This document shows, one piece after another, positions 8,442-17,055 of a stretch of DNA of 64,000 bases. Where the stretch lies: assembly GCF_001668575.1 (NCBI RefSeq), contig NZ_LZMD01000070.1, forward strand, positions 62,001 to 126,000, given 5' to 3'. Every line of letters starts with the position of its first letter. The stretch's first letter is position 1. This DNA comes from Mycobacterium sp. 1164985.4 (GTDB lineage Bacteria > Actinomycetota > Actinomycetes > Mycobacteriales > Mycobacteriaceae). The notes under the pieces are model-generated. The model was not told the DNA's origin. It did not search any database and saw nothing but the letters and a program-made list of their open reading frames with translations. Position numbers and translations under genes: made by a program.

Positions 8442-9911
8442 TCACAGGCCGATCCTCCGGTAGCGCGCCAGTCGTGCCTGCAGTCGTTCCTCGCCGACCG
8501 CCGAACGCAGTGAATGCAGTTCGTTGGCGATCACCGCCGACAACCGCTGCGTGAACTGCATCGGTTCGTCGGCGGCATCGGGGTCCTCGGGAACCACCAC
8601 GTCGACGATGCCGTTGCGCAACAGATCCGCAGACCGAATACCCTGTGCCACAGCCAGTTCCGGGGCGTGGTCCAGATCCCTGAACACGATCGCGCTCGCT
8701 CCTTCTGGTGGAAGTGGCGCGAGCCAGCCGTGCAGCGCGGCCAACACCCGATCGGCGGGCACCATGGCCAGCGCGGGCCCGCCGCTGCCCTGACCCAACA
8801 GCACCGACACCGTCGGCGTGTCCAGCGTGACCAGTTCGGCCAGGCAGCGCGCGATCTCGCCGGCCAATCCGCCCTGCTCGGCCTCGACGGTCAAAGCGGG
8901 TCCGGCCGTGTCGATCACGAGCACGAGCGGCAGTTGCAGACCCTCGGCCAATGCCATGCCCCGGCGCGCCTCGCGGAGCGCCGCGGGCCCGACCATGCCG
9001 CCGACGACGCGCTGTTGTCCGAGCACCACCGCCGGTTGACCGCCGAAGCGCGCCAGCGCCAGCAGCGTCGTCGCCGCCTCGCCCTGTCCCGTTCCCGACA
9101 GCAGCACCCGGTCGGTCGTCCCGTGCCGCAGCAGGTATCCCACACCCGGGCGGTCCGGCCGCCGCGACGCCTCCACCGAATCCCAAGCGGGCACGTCGGG
9201 CAGCGGTCCCATCTCGGGCGGTTCAGGCGGCGGGTCCGGGGGATCGGCGACGACGGTCAGCGTCCGGTTCAGCGTGGCGCGCAGCGCCTCGAGCGGCACC
9301 ACACCGTCGATGACGCCGTGCCGGTGCAGGTTCTCGGCGGTCTGGATGCCCTCGGGGAACGGCTCACCGTAGAGGTGTTCGTACACCCGCGGCCCGAGAA
9401 ATCCGATCAGCGCTCCCGGCTCGGCGCCGGTCACATGCCCCAAAGATCCCCATGACGCGAACACCCCGCCGGTCGTGGGGTGCCGCAGATAGACGAGATA
9501 GGGCAGATGCGCGCGCTTGTGCAACTCGACGGCCGCGGCGATCTTGACCATCTGCAGGAATGCGACGGTGCCCTCCTGCATCCGCGTGCCGCCCGAACTC
9601 GGCGACGCCAGTAACGGCAGCCGCTCGGCCGTCGCCCGCTGCACCGCCGCGGTGATCCGCTCGGCCGCCGCCACCCCGATCGATCCGGCCAGGAAGTCGA
9701 ACTCGCAGAGCACCAGCGCGACTCGACGGCCGAATACCGTGCCCTCGCCGGTCACCACCGACTCGTCGAGGCCCGTCTTCGCCGCCGCGGCGTCCAATGC
9801 CCGTCGGTAATCGGCGCCGGCGCCGACGTCGCGCGGAGGCCCGTCCCAACTGCGAAACGATCCGTCATCGAGCACGGCATCGCGCACCTCGAGGGCACCG
9901 ATCCGGCTCAT
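8442..9911 (-). CDS. accD3: Acyl-CoA carboxylase carboxyltransferase subunit, AccD3-like
   Basis: The 489-residue protein has two crotonase-like carboxyltransferase halves, as in fused AccD/AccA-type subunits. The N-terminal half contains SSGGTRMQEGTVAFLQMVKI and HPTTGGVFASWGSLGHV, the glycine-rich acyl-CoA site. The C-terminal half contains GQQRVVGGMVGPAALREARRGMALAEGLQLPLVLVIDTAGPAL. Length and neighbourhood (divergent echA6) match M. tuberculosis AccD3 (Rv0904c). Such subunits move CO2 from carboxybiotin to an acyl-CoA, but the AccD3 substrate is not firmly known. The ATG lies 6 nt from a TAGGCT -10 box inside a palindrome shared with echA6, so the mRNA is predicted to be leaderless. Confidence 0.88.
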   Translation of the reverse strand: MSRIGALEVRDAVLDDGSFRSWDGPPRDVGAGADYRRALDAAAAKTGLDESVVTGEGTVFGRRVALVLCEFDFLAGSIGVAAAERITAAVQRATAERLPLLASPSSGGTRMQEGTVAFLQMVKIAAAVELHKRAHLPYLVYLRHPTTGGVFASWGSLGHVTGAEPGALIGFLGPRVYEHLYGEPFPEGIQTAENLHRHGVIDGVVPLEALRATLNRTLTVVADPPDPPPEPPEMGPLPDVPAWDSVEASRRPDRPGVGYLLRHGTTDRVLLSGTGQGEAATTLLALARFGGQPAVVLGQQRVVGGMVGPAALREARRGMALAEGLQLPLVLVIDTAGPALTVEAEQGGLAGEIARCLAELVTLDTPTVSVLLGQGSGGPALAMVPADRVLAALHGWLAPLPPEGASAIVFRDLDHAPELAVAQGIRSADLLRNGIVDVVVPEDPDAADEPMQFTQRLSAVIANELHSLRSAVGEERLQARLARYRRIGL

Positions 9912-9917
9912 CAGGCG

Positions 9918-9931
9918 AGCCTATATAGGCT
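9918..9931. promoter_or_regulatory. Palindromic bidirectional leaderless promoter (accD3/echA6)
   Basis: AGCCTATATAGGCT is a perfect 14-bp palindrome midway between the two divergent ATGs (9911 and 9938). Each strand reads TAGGCT, a TANNNT -10 box, followed by 6 nt and then the ATG. This is the spacing expected when transcription starts at the A of the start codon in both directions. Confidence 0.75.
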
Positions 9932-9937
9932 GGCGAC

Positions 9938-10672
9938 ATGATTGGTGTGACCCGCGACGGCCACGTGATGACCCTGGAGATGCAACGCGCCGAGCGCCGC
10001 AACGCCCTCAACGCCGAACTCGTCGACGGTCTGCGTGAAGCGATCGAGAAGGCCGGCGCCGAGGACATCCGCGCGATCGTGCTGACTGGGCAGGGGCATG
10101 TCTTCAGCTCCGGTGCCGACCTCTCCGGCGGCCAGGGCGTCGCCGACGAACTGCCCGACAAGGCCCGCGCGCTCAACCTGGCGATCGACGCCGCGCCCGT
10201 CCCCGTCATCGGCGCCATCAACGGCCCCGCGATCGGTGCCGGCGTCATCCTGTCGATGATCTGCGACCTGAGGGTCGTCGCGCCCGAGGCCTACTTCCAG
10301 TTCCCGGTCGCGAAATACGGTATAGCCCTGGATAACTGGAGCATTCGCCGGCTGACGTCGCTGGTCGGGGCGGGCCGGGCCCGGGGCATGCTGCTGGCGG
10401 CGGAACGACTCAGCGCCGACGTCGCGCTGCAGACCGGAATGGCCAACCGTATCGGCACGCTGGAGGACGCGCAGGCCTGGGCTCAGGAGATCGCCGGCTT
10501 CGCACCGCTGGCCTTGCAGCACGCCAAGCGGGTGCTCAACGACGACGGTGCCTACGAGGATCCGTGGCCGGCGCACAAGGAGCTGTTCGACCGAGCGTGG
10601 TCGAGCGAGGACATCATCGAAGCGCAGGTCGCCCGCATCGAGAAGCGTCCCCCGAGGTTCAAGGGCGCCTGA
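9938..10672 (+). CDS. echA6: EchA6, enoyl-CoA hydratase-fold fatty-acyl-CoA binding protein
   Basis: The 244-residue crotonase-fold protein matches mycobacterial EchA6 (Rv0905) in length and context. The oxyanion-hole segments are visible as [12 protein letters not shown] (near 52) and [20 protein letters not shown] (near 90-108). In M. tuberculosis, EchA6 is essential, lacks hydratase activity, delivers long-chain acyl-CoA to FAS-II for mycolic acid synthesis, and is the target of THPP inhibitors (established knowledge). It is divergent from accD3 through a shared palindromic promoter. Its TGA overlaps the ATG of the next gene, beginning a coupled pair. Confidence 0.92.
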   Translation: MIGVTRDGHVMTLEMQRAERRNALNAELVDGLREAIEKAGAEDIRAIVLTGQGHVFSSGADLSGGQGVADELPDKARALNLAIDAAPVPVIGAINGPAIGAGVILSMICDLRVVAPEAYFQFPVAKYGIALDNWSIRRLTSLVGAGRARGMLLAAERLSADVALQTGMANRIGTLEDAQAWAQEIAGFAPLALQHAKRVLNDDGAYEDPWPAHKELFDRAWSSEDIIEAQVARIEKRPPRFKGA

Positions 10673-11790
10673 TGATCCGGGCGGCGCTGCGCATCGGCTT
10701 CGGCACGGCCTCACTGCTGGCGGGCGGGTGGCTGCTGCGCGCCTTGCAGGGTGCGCCCGCGGCGCTCGGCGCCTCACCCACAGAGATCGAGCGGGTCGCG
10801 CGGCGCTCCGAGAACTACCGCGACGGGGTGTTCGTCAACCTCGAACCGGCGTCGATGATGAGCATCGACCAGGAGCAGCAGCGCCTTTTGGTGCGCGAGT
10901 TGATCGGGTCGCGCGGCGTCTCGAAGCCTGCAGGAGAGATCCCCGTCGTCACTCCGTCGCCCACCGAACCCGACGCGACGCTGGTCTCGACGTGCTGGTT
11001 CGGCCACTCGTCGGCGCTTGTCGAACTCGACGGCTACCGCGTGCTGGCCGATCCGGTGTGGAGTCGGCGGTGCTCACCATCGCAGACGGTCGGCCCGGAA
11101 CGCATGCACGAGGTGCCCGCCCCGCTCGAGGCGCTGGCCGCCGTCGACGCCATCGTCGTCAGCCACGACCACTACGACCACCTCGACATGGACACGATCA
11201 CCGGGCTCGCGCGCACTCAACGCGCGCCGTTCGTCGTGCCGCTCGGAATCGGAGCCCACCTGCGCAAATGGGGGATACCGGAGGGCCGGATCGTCGAGCT
11301 CGACTGGCACGAGAGCCACACGATCGGCGAGCTGACCCTGGTGTGCACGCCAGCGCGGCATTTCTCGGGCCGGCTGCTGTCCCGCAACACCACGTTGTGG
11401 GCGTCGTGGGTGATCATGGGCCCGCGGCACAAGGCCTTCTTCGGCGGCGACACCGGATACACCAAGAGCTTCGCCCAGATCGGGATGGACCACGGGCCGT
11501 TCGACCTGACGCTGCTGCCCGTCGGCGCCTACCACCCGGCGTGGCCGGACATCCACATGAATCCCGAAGAGGCGGTGAAGGCGCACCTCGACGTCGCCGA
11601 ATCCGACAAGGGCCTGCTGGTGCCGATCCACTGGGCCACCTTCAGGCTCGCCCCGCATCCGTGGGCCGAACCGGTCGAGCGGCTGCTGCGGGCCGCCGAC
11701 GCCGAGCGGGTGCAGATCGCGGTGCCCAAACCCGGGCAGCGGGTCCGGCTGGACGCGGCCCCGCCGCTCGACCACTGGTGGCGGTTCTAG
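10672..11790 (+). CDS. Metallo-beta-lactamase-fold hydrolase, NAPE-PLD/RomA-like (Rv0906-type)
   Basis: The 372-residue protein has an N-terminal hydrophobic segment (RIGFGTASLLAGGWLLRALQ) that may anchor it or act as a signal. An MBL domain follows with the zinc motif H165-D-H-Y-D169-H170 and later ligands in TPARHFSGR, FFGGDTGYTKSF and PIHWATFRL. This is the pattern of the N-acylphosphatidylethanolamine phospholipase D-like family. Start ATG 10672 overlaps the echA6 stop by one base. The order echA6-Rv0906-Rv0907-ctpE is conserved in mycobacteria. A lipid phosphodiester substrate is plausible but not shown. Confidence 0.88.
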   Translation: MIRAALRIGFGTASLLAGGWLLRALQGAPAALGASPTEIERVARRSENYRDGVFVNLEPASMMSIDQEQQRLLVRELIGSRGVSKPAGEIPVVTPSPTEPDATLVSTCWFGHSSALVELDGYRVLADPVWSRRCSPSQTVGPERMHEVPAPLEALAAVDAIVVSHDHYDHLDMDTITGLARTQRAPFVVPLGIGAHLRKWGIPEGRIVELDWHESHTIGELTLVCTPARHFSGRLLSRNTTLWASWVIMGPRHKAFFGGDTGYTKSFAQIGMDHGPFDLTLLPVGAYHPAWPDIHMNPEEAVKAHLDVAESDKGLLVPIHWATFRLAPHPWAEPVERLLRAADAERVQIAVPKPGQRVRLDAAPPLDHWWRF

Positions 11791-11827
11791 CTCCTTCCGC
11801 CCAGCGCACACTTATTTGCAAGTGGAC

Positions 11828-11861
11828 CCGCGGTTTGCGTACCGCAACCGTGCGCTCGCCG
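11828..11861. repeat. GC-rich intergenic element resembling the one at 27432-27462
   Basis: The stretch contains CCGCGGTTTGCGTACCGCAA, then GTGCGCTCG. A similar stretch (CCGCGGTTCGCGTACGGAAG then GTGCTCTCG) lies upstream of the SDR at 27466. A short inverted repeat, CACTT-N6-AAGTG, lies just before it at 11809-11824. It may be a dispersed intergenic repeat or a shared promoter element. Confidence 0.4.
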
Positions 11862-11864
11862 AGT

Positions 11865-11870
11865 TACCGT
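11865..11870 (+). promoter_or_regulatory. -10 box for a leaderless transcript of the Rv0907-type gene
   Basis: TACCGT fits TANNNT and ends 6 nt before the ATG at 11877. There is no Shine-Dalgarno sequence. Confidence 0.55.
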
Positions 11871-11876
11871 TCACGC

Positions 11877-13439
11877 ATGAACGCACTGGCCAGGGTGGCT
11901 GTTGTCGCATTGCTGCTCGTTGCGGGTTGCGGAGCGGAGCCACCCGAACCCGCGCCGCATGGCTCGCAATCCGACGTCCCGCCGCCGCTGGTGCCCGCGA
12001 TGCCTCTACCGGAGAACGCCGTCGACAACGCGGTGGTCAAGATCGACGGCATTGTCGAGGACCTCATGAGGAAGTCGGACATCCCCGGCATAGCGGTAGC
12101 CGTGGTGCACGGCGGAAAGACGATATTCGCCAAGGGTTACGGCAAACGGGACGTCAGGACTCAGGAGAAAGTCAACGCCGACACCGTCTTCCAGCTGGCC
12201 TCAGTGTCCAAGTCGCTGGCGGCGACGGTCGTCGCGCACGAGGTGGGGGTGGGCGCCGTCGGCTGGGACACCCCGATCGTGTCCAAACTGCCGTGGTTCG
12301 CCCTGTCCGAACCGGCGGTCACTCCGATGGTGACCGTCGGGGACATGATGTCGCACCGTTCAGGGCTGCCCGACCACGCCGGTGACATGCTTGAAGACTT
12401 GGGCTACGACCGCAGGCAGGTGCTCGACCGGCTTCGACAGCTGCCCTTGGCCCCGTTCCGAATCTCTTACGCCTACACGAACTTCGGGTTCACGGCGGGG
12501 GCTGAGGCAGTCGCGGTCAACGCGGGCAAACCGTGGGAAGTGCTCGCGGATGAGGTGCTGTTCAACCCCCTCGGCATGGGCGTGACGAGCTACCGGTTCG
12601 CTGATTACGAGGCCGCGACGAACCGCGCCGTCGGCCATGTCCACATCGATGGGCGCTATGAGCCGTACTATGTGCGCAACGCCGACGCGGAGGCCCCAGC
12701 GGGCGGAGCGAGTTCGTCGGTGAACGACATGGCCCGCTGGTTGGCGATGGTGCTGGCCAACGGAAGCCATGAGGGCAAACAGATCGTGAACGCCGACGCC
12801 CTGCTACCGGCGCTCACACCTCAGGTGGTATCGAGTCGGGCCTCCGAACCCGCGATGCGTTCGGGCTTCTATGGATTCGGCTTCAACGTCAGCTCGACTT
12901 CGGCAGCACGTACGGAACTGAGTCACTCTGGCGCGTTCGAACTCGGCGCGGGAACGAATATCCTGATCCTTCCGTCGGCCGACGTTGCGATTGTCGCGCT
13001 CACCAACGCCACCCCTTCCGGGGTGCCCGAGGCGTTGACCGCGCAGTTCGCCGATCTCGTACAGTTCGGCGAGGTGCGCGAGGACTGGTACGGGCTCTAC
13101 AGCGGAATCTTCGCCGATATGGAGAAGCCGGTCGGTTCGCTGGTGGGCAATCAGCCGCCGGCCAATGCCGCGCCGCCGCTGCCACTGTCGTCGTACGTCG
13201 GAACCTATGGCAACGACTACTGGGGGCCCGCGAGGGTCACCGAACGTGACGGCCGGCTTCGGCTTGCGTTGGGCTCGACGCTCGACGTGCCGCTCATGCA
13301 CTGGGCAGGCAACATATTCACGTTCGAATTCGTCAATGAAAACGCTCCTCCTGGGACCGTCTCCATGGCGCAGTTCGACGGCAACAAGCTCACTCTGGAG
13401 TACTACGACACGTTCAAGAAGGGGACGTTCGTCAAGTGA
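11877..13439 (+). CDS. Beta-lactamase/penicillin-binding-like serine hydrolase lipoprotein (Rv0907-type)
   Basis: The 520-residue protein starts with a lipoprotein signal ([18 protein letters not shown], lipobox V-A-G-C18), so it is probably lipid-anchored outside the membrane. The serine beta-lactamase/class C fold follows, with S109-V-S-K112 as nucleophile and base and Y200-T-N202 as the second motif. A C-terminal extension of about 100 residues (from about 420) forms a separate strand-rich domain. This is the Rv0907 family. Substrate is unknown; DD-peptidase or esterase activity is typical. Its TGA overlaps the GTG of ctpE (GTGA), coupling the two genes. Confidence 0.9.
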   Translation: MNALARVAVVALLLVAGCGAEPPEPAPHGSQSDVPPPLVPAMPLPENAVDNAVVKIDGIVEDLMRKSDIPGIAVAVVHGGKTIFAKGYGKRDVRTQEKVNADTVFQLASVSKSLAATVVAHEVGVGAVGWDTPIVSKLPWFALSEPAVTPMVTVGDMMSHRSGLPDHAGDMLEDLGYDRRQVLDRLRQLPLAPFRISYAYTNFGFTAGAEAVAVNAGKPWEVLADEVLFNPLGMGVTSYRFADYEAATNRAVGHVHIDGRYEPYYVRNADAEAPAGGASSSVNDMARWLAMVLANGSHEGKQIVNADALLPALTPQVVSSRASEPAMRSGFYGFGFNVSSTSAARTELSHSGAFELGAGTNILILPSADVAIVALTNATPSGVPEALTAQFADLVQFGEVREDWYGLYSGIFADMEKPVGSLVGNQPPANAAPPLPLSSYVGTYGNDYWGPARVTERDGRLRLALGSTLDVPLMHWAGNIFTFEFVNENAPPGTVSMAQFDGNKLTLEYYDTFKKGTFVK

Positions 13440-15859
13440 CCACCGCACCCGAAGTGCAGGTCGCCGGGCTCACCGAAGTCGAGGTCGCGCAACGCATTGC
13501 AGATGGCAGGACCAACGACGTCCCGACGCGGGCGGCGCGCAGCGTCTCCGACATCGTGCGGGCCAACGTGTTCACCCGCATCAACGCGATCCTCGGCGTC
13601 CTGCTGATCATCGTGCTCTCCACCGGGTCGGTGATCAACGGCGCCTTCGGGTTGCTGATCATCGCCAACAGCGGAATCGGCATCATCCAGGAGCTGCGCG
13701 CCAAGCGCACGCTCGACAAACTTGCGATCGTCGGTCAGGCGAAACCGTTGGTGCGCAGGCAAACCGCGACCGGATCGGCCGTACAGCAGCTGAGCCCCAA
13801 CGAGATCGTCCTCGACGACATCATCGAACTCGGACCCGGCGACCAGATCGTGGTCGACGGCGAGGTCGTCGAGGAGGTCAACCTAGAGGTCGATGAGTCG
13901 CTGCTGACCGGAGAAGCCGATCCGATTGCGAAAGACGCCGGAGATCAGGTGATGTCCGGCAGCTTCGTCGTCGCCGGCTCGGGCGCCTACCGCGCCACGA
14001 AGGTCGGGCGGGAAGCGTACGCGGCCAAGCTCGCGGAAGAGGCGAGCAAGTTCACGCTCGTGAACTCCGAACTGCGCACCGGCATCAACAAGATCCTGCA
14101 GTTCATCACATACCTGTTGATTCCCGCCGGGCTGCTGACCATCTACACCCAGCTGTTCACCACCGAATCCGGTTGGCGGCGATCGGTGCTGGCGATGGTC
14201 GGCGCGCTGGTGCCGATGGTGCCCGAAGGGCTGGTCCTGATGACGTCGATCGCGTTCGCGGTCGGCGTGATCCGGCTGGGCCGCAGGCAGTGTCTGGTCA
14301 ACGAACTGCCCGCGATCGAAGGCCTTGCCCGTGTCGACGTCGTGTGCGCCGACAAGACCGGCACCCTTACCGAAAACGGTATGCAAGTCTCCGATCTCGA
14401 GCCGCTCGACGAGGCTGGGCCCACGCGCGAGCTGGGGAACGTCGGAAACATCCTGGCGCAGCTGGCCGCCGACGACGCCCGGCCCAACGCGAGCATGCAG
14501 GCCATCGCCGAGGCGTACAAGATGCCGCCCGGTTGGACGGCCACGGCCGTCGCGCCGTTCAAATCCGCCACCAAGTGGAGCGGTGCCTCCTACGGTGAGC
14601 ACGGCAACTGGGTGATCGGCGCGCCCGACGTCCTGTGCGAACCGGGCTCGCCGATCGCGGACCAGGCCGAACAGATCGGCTCGTCCGGACTACGGGTGCT
14701 GCTGCTCGGGTCCAGCGACATGCCCGTCGATCACCCCGACGCCCCCGGCTGCGTCACCCCCGCCGCGCTGGTCGTGCTCGAGCAGCGCGTCCGGCCTGAC
14801 GCCCGTGACACCCTCGATTACTTTGCCTCCCAGAAGGTCTCGATCAAGGTGATCTCCGGCGACAACGCGGTATCCGTGGGGGCCGTCGCGGGGTCGCTGG
14901 GCCTGCACGGCGAGTGCATGGATGCCAGGAACCTGCCGGAGACCACCGACGAGCTGGCCGACGCGCTCGAAACGCACACAACGTTCGGCCGCGTGCGCCC
15001 CGACCAGAAGCGCGCGATGGTGCACGCCCTGCAGTCGCGCGGGCACACGGTCGCGATGACCGGCGACGGCGTCAACGACGTGCTCGCGCTCAAGGACGCC
15101 GACATCGGCGTGGCGATGGGCTCGGGCAGCTCGGCGTCGCGCGCGGTGGCGCAGATCGTGTTGCTGGACAACAAGTTCGCGACGCTGCCGTACGTGGTCG
15201 GCGAGGGCCGGCGGGTGATCGGCAACATCGAACGCGTCTCGAACCTGTTCCTCACCAAGACCGTCTACTCGGTGCTGTTGGCGACGTTCGTCGGCCTGGC
15301 CGGATTGGCGTCGAAGATCTTCGGCACCGACCCGTTGCTGTTCCCGTTCCAGCCCATCCACGTCACAATCGCGGCGTGGTTCACCATCGGCATCCCGGCG
15401 TTCATCCTGTCGCTGGCGCCGAACAAAGAACGCGCGCATCCGGGTTTCGTGCGCCGGGTGATGACCGCGGCCCTGCCGTCGGGTCTGGTCATCGGCGTCG
15501 CGACGTTCATCTCGTACCTGGCCGCCTATCAGGGTCGCGAGGCCACACCCGTCGAGCAGACTCAGGCGTCGACCGCTGCGCTCATCACGCTGCTGGTCGG
15601 GGCGATCTGGGTGCTCGCGGTCGTGGCGCGGCCGTACCAGTGGTGGCGCGTGGCGCTGGTCGCGGTGTCGGGCCTGGCCTACGTGGTGATCTTCTCGCTG
15701 CCGCTGGCTCAGAAGCTGTTCATGCTCGACATCTCGAACGTCAAGACGACTCTGATCGCCATGGGCATCGGAGTGGTCGCCGCCGCCGCGATCGAGGTGA
15801 TCTGGTGGGTGCAGGGAGCGGTGTTGGGAGAGCGCCGGCGGCTGTGGCGTTCCGAGTAG
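13436..15859 (+). CDS. ctpE: P-type cation ATPase CtpE
   Basis: The 807-residue P-type ATPase has the phosphorylation motif D306-K-T-G-T-L-T, the PEGL segment (MVPEGLVLM, near 262), TGES-like LLTGEADPI in the actuator domain, the hinge [21 protein letters not shown] (near 540), and paired N- and C-terminal membrane helices. It lacks heavy-metal CxxC domains. Position after the Rv0907-type gene identifies it as CtpE, which has been linked to calcium uptake in mycobacteria. Its GTG start at 13436 overlaps the upstream TGA. Its stop codon lies within the -10 box of the downstream antitoxin gene. Confidence 0.93.
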   Translation: MTTAPEVQVAGLTEVEVAQRIADGRTNDVPTRAARSVSDIVRANVFTRINAILGVLLIIVLSTGSVINGAFGLLIIANSGIGIIQELRAKRTLDKLAIVGQAKPLVRRQTATGSAVQQLSPNEIVLDDIIELGPGDQIVVDGEVVEEVNLEVDESLLTGEADPIAKDAGDQVMSGSFVVAGSGAYRATKVGREAYAAKLAEEASKFTLVNSELRTGINKILQFITYLLIPAGLLTIYTQLFTTESGWRRSVLAMVGALVPMVPEGLVLMTSIAFAVGVIRLGRRQCLVNELPAIEGLARVDVVCADKTGTLTENGMQVSDLEPLDEAGPTRELGNVGNILAQLAADDARPNASMQAIAEAYKMPPGWTATAVAPFKSATKWSGASYGEHGNWVIGAPDVLCEPGSPIADQAEQIGSSGLRVLLLGSSDMPVDHPDAPGCVTPAALVVLEQRVRPDARDTLDYFASQKVSIKVISGDNAVSVGAVAGSLGLHGECMDARNLPETTDELADALETHTTFGRVRPDQKRAMVHALQSRGHTVAMTGDGVNDVLALKDADIGVAMGSGSSASRAVAQIVLLDNKFATLPYVVGEGRRVIGNIERVSNLFLTKTVYSVLLATFVGLAGLASKIFGTDPLLFPFQPIHVTIAAWFTIGIPAFILSLAPNKERAHPGFVRRVMTAALPSGLVIGVATFISYLAAYQGREATPVEQTQASTAALITLLVGAIWVLAVVARPYQWWRVALVAVSGLAYVVIFSLPLAQKLFMLDISNVKTTLIAMGIGVVAAAAIEVIWWVQGAVLGERRRLWRSE

Positions 15860-15862
15860 GGT
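15857..15862 (+). promoter_or_regulatory. -10 box for a leaderless antitoxin transcript
   Basis: TAGGGT fits TANNNT and ends 7 nt before the ATG at 15870. Its first three bases are the ctpE stop codon, so the toxin-antitoxin pair has its own promoter. Confidence 0.55.
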
Positions 15863-15869
15863 TGGGCCC

Positions 15870-16145
15870 ATGGCATTCCTCGACAAGGTGAAGAATCTGC
15901 TGGCCAAAAACGCCGACAAGGTGGACACCGCGATCGACAAGGCCGGTGACATGGTCGACAAGAAGACGCAGGGCAAATACGCCCAGCACGTCGACAAGGC
16001 TCAAGACGCTGCGCGCAACTACGTGAACAAGGACAACCCGTCCGCGCAGAGCGCCCCGCCGCAGCCGCAGCAGCCGCAGCAGCCGCCGCAGCCGGCGCAG
16101 CCGCAGCCGCCCCAGGCTCCGCCGCAGCCGCCCCAGCAGCCCTGA
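15870..16145 (+). CDS. Rv0909-type antitoxin with a proline/glutamine-rich tail
   Basis: Residues 1-55 (MAFLDKVKNLLAKNADKVDT, then AIDKAGDMVDKKTQGKYAQHVDKAQDAARNYV) match the MT0933-like antitoxin family. This is a lysine-rich amphipathic helical protein paired with an SRPBCC-domain toxin in M. tuberculosis (Rv0909/Rv0910). The remaining 30 or so residues are almost only Pro, Gln and Ala in PQQPQQPPQPAQ-type repeats. As I recall, the M. tuberculosis protein is about 59 residues and lacks this tail. The gene precedes the toxin by 3 bp and has a probable leaderless promoter of its own. Confidence 0.85.
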   Translation: MAFLDKVKNLLAKNADKVDTAIDKAGDMVDKKTQGKYAQHVDKAQDAARNYVNKDNPSAQSAPPQPQQPQQPPQPAQPQPPQAPPQPPQQP

Positions 16146-16148
16146 GAC

Positions 16149-16595
16149 ATGGCCAAACTCTCCGTATCCGTCGACGTACCCCTGCCGCCGGAGCAGGCGT
16201 GGTCGTGCGCATCCGACCTCGCCCGCTACAAGGAGTGGTTGAGCATGCACCGGGTGTGGCGCAGCAAGCTGCCTCAGACGCTGGAAAAGGGCACCACGCT
16301 GGAGTCGATCGTCGAGGTCAAGGGCATGCCGAACCGGATCAAGTGGACGATCGTGCACTACCGTCCGCCGGAGGCGATGACGCTCAACGGCGACGGCAAG
16401 GGCGGCGTCAAGGTGAAACTGATCGGCAAGGTGAAGCCCGCCGAGAAGGATGCCGCCGGATCGACCGTTACGTTTGACGTCCATCTCGGCGGTCCCGCGC
16501 TGTTCGGTCCCATCGGGATGGTTGTCGCCGGAGCGCTCAAGGGCGACATCCAGGAGTCCCTGAACCGGTTCAAGTCGATTTTCGCCCCGGCCTGA
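16149..16595 (+). CDS. Rv0910-type toxin, SRPBCC (START/polyketide cyclase-like) protein
   Basis: The 148-residue protein has the SRPBCC fold signature: an N-terminal strand (KLSVSVDVPLPPEQAWSCASDLARYKEWL), a central beta-sheet region and a C-terminal helix (GALKGDIQESLNRFKSIF). SRPBCC domains form deep hydrophobic ligand pockets. The M. tuberculosis counterpart Rv0910 was reported as the toxin of a type II toxin-antitoxin pair with Rv0909. Gene order antitoxin-toxin with 3-bp spacing is kept here. The last conserved gene before the catabolic island, it is followed by a hairpin repeat at 16602-16661. Confidence 0.88.
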   Translation: MAKLSVSVDVPLPPEQAWSCASDLARYKEWLSMHRVWRSKLPQTLEKGTTLESIVEVKGMPNRIKWTIVHYRPPEAMTLNGDGKGGVKVKLIGKVKPAEKDAAGSTVTFDVHLGGPALFGPIGMVVAGALKGDIQESLNRFKSIFAPA

Positions 16596-16601
16596 CCACT
16601 C

Positions 16602-16661
16602 GCGAGCAGACGCGTACCTGACGCATTTCGCGCGATTTCAGGCAGTTCTATGTCTGCTCGC
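16602..16661. repeat. Hairpin repeat, copy 1 (left edge of the catabolic island; likely terminator)
   Basis: The arms GCGAGCAGAC (16602-16611) and GTCTGCTCGC (16652-16661) are perfect inverted repeats around about 40 nt that include TTCGCGCGATTTCAGGCAGTT. A related copy lies at 39248-39309. It sits between convergent genes, where a bidirectional terminator would be expected. Confidence 0.85.
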
Positions 16662-16678
16662 CGGGGAAGGGGCGCGCG

Positions 16679-16966
16679 TCAGAGCGAGCCGCCGGCCAAG
16701 GCGTATTCGCCCAGCGGGCTCACGGAGGGGTCGTGGCCTTGCCGACGCTTTTCGAGGCTGCCGTCGAGGACGAGGCTGGCCCGGGCGCCGACGAGGTGCA
16801 GCACCGCGAGCACACCGGCCACGATGGCGATCGTCGACTGACCGACGAGGAAAGCGGCCAGGCAGGCCGTGGAGGCCAACAACGCGCCCGCATGCAAGAA
16901 CAACGCCGACGTCGCCAGCCAGTCGGAGGCGGGCGAACTGCCGGTGGTCAGCATGTGCTCGGTCAT
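16679..16966 (-). CDS. Small membrane protein of unknown function
   Basis: The 95-residue protein starts at ATG 16966, chosen because AGAAGGA lies 6 nt upstream; the longer open frame has no such signal. It has about three hydrophobic segments (SDWLATSALFLHAGALLAST, ACLAAFLVGQSTIAIVAGVLA, LHLVGARASLVL) and a polar C-terminal tail (DGSLEKRRQGHDPSVSP). No family is recognised. It lies 89 bp downstream of the acyl-CoA synthetase operon on the same strand and is the outermost island gene on the left. Confidence 0.65.
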   Translation of the reverse strand: MTEHMLTTGSSPASDWLATSALFLHAGALLASTACLAAFLVGQSTIAIVAGVLAVLHLVGARASLVLDGSLEKRRQGHDPSVSPLGEYALAGGSL

Positions 16967-17055
16967 CGATTTCCTTCTCGCAGGTAGCAGAGCGCTTTGT
17001 ACCCCTGCGAATCCGGCTCCAAACCGACGGTCTCTTGTGATCGTGCGCACAGCGC

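Noticed and set aside
10548..11876. Extension making a 963-residue fusion ahead of the beta-lactamase-like protein
   Set aside because: The extra part is a shadow of echA6 and the metallo-hydrolase. The lipoprotein signal peptide at 11877 fixes the true start.
14690..15997. Minus-strand frame of 435 codons opposite ctpE
   Set aside because: It is antisense to conserved ctpE motifs, with arginine/histidine-rich composition and no family pattern.
16050..16145. CAGCCGC-rich stretch as a possible CRISPR or tandem repeat array
   Set aside because: It is the coding sequence for the Pro/Gln tail of the antitoxin; the repeat unit is codon-level and imperfect.
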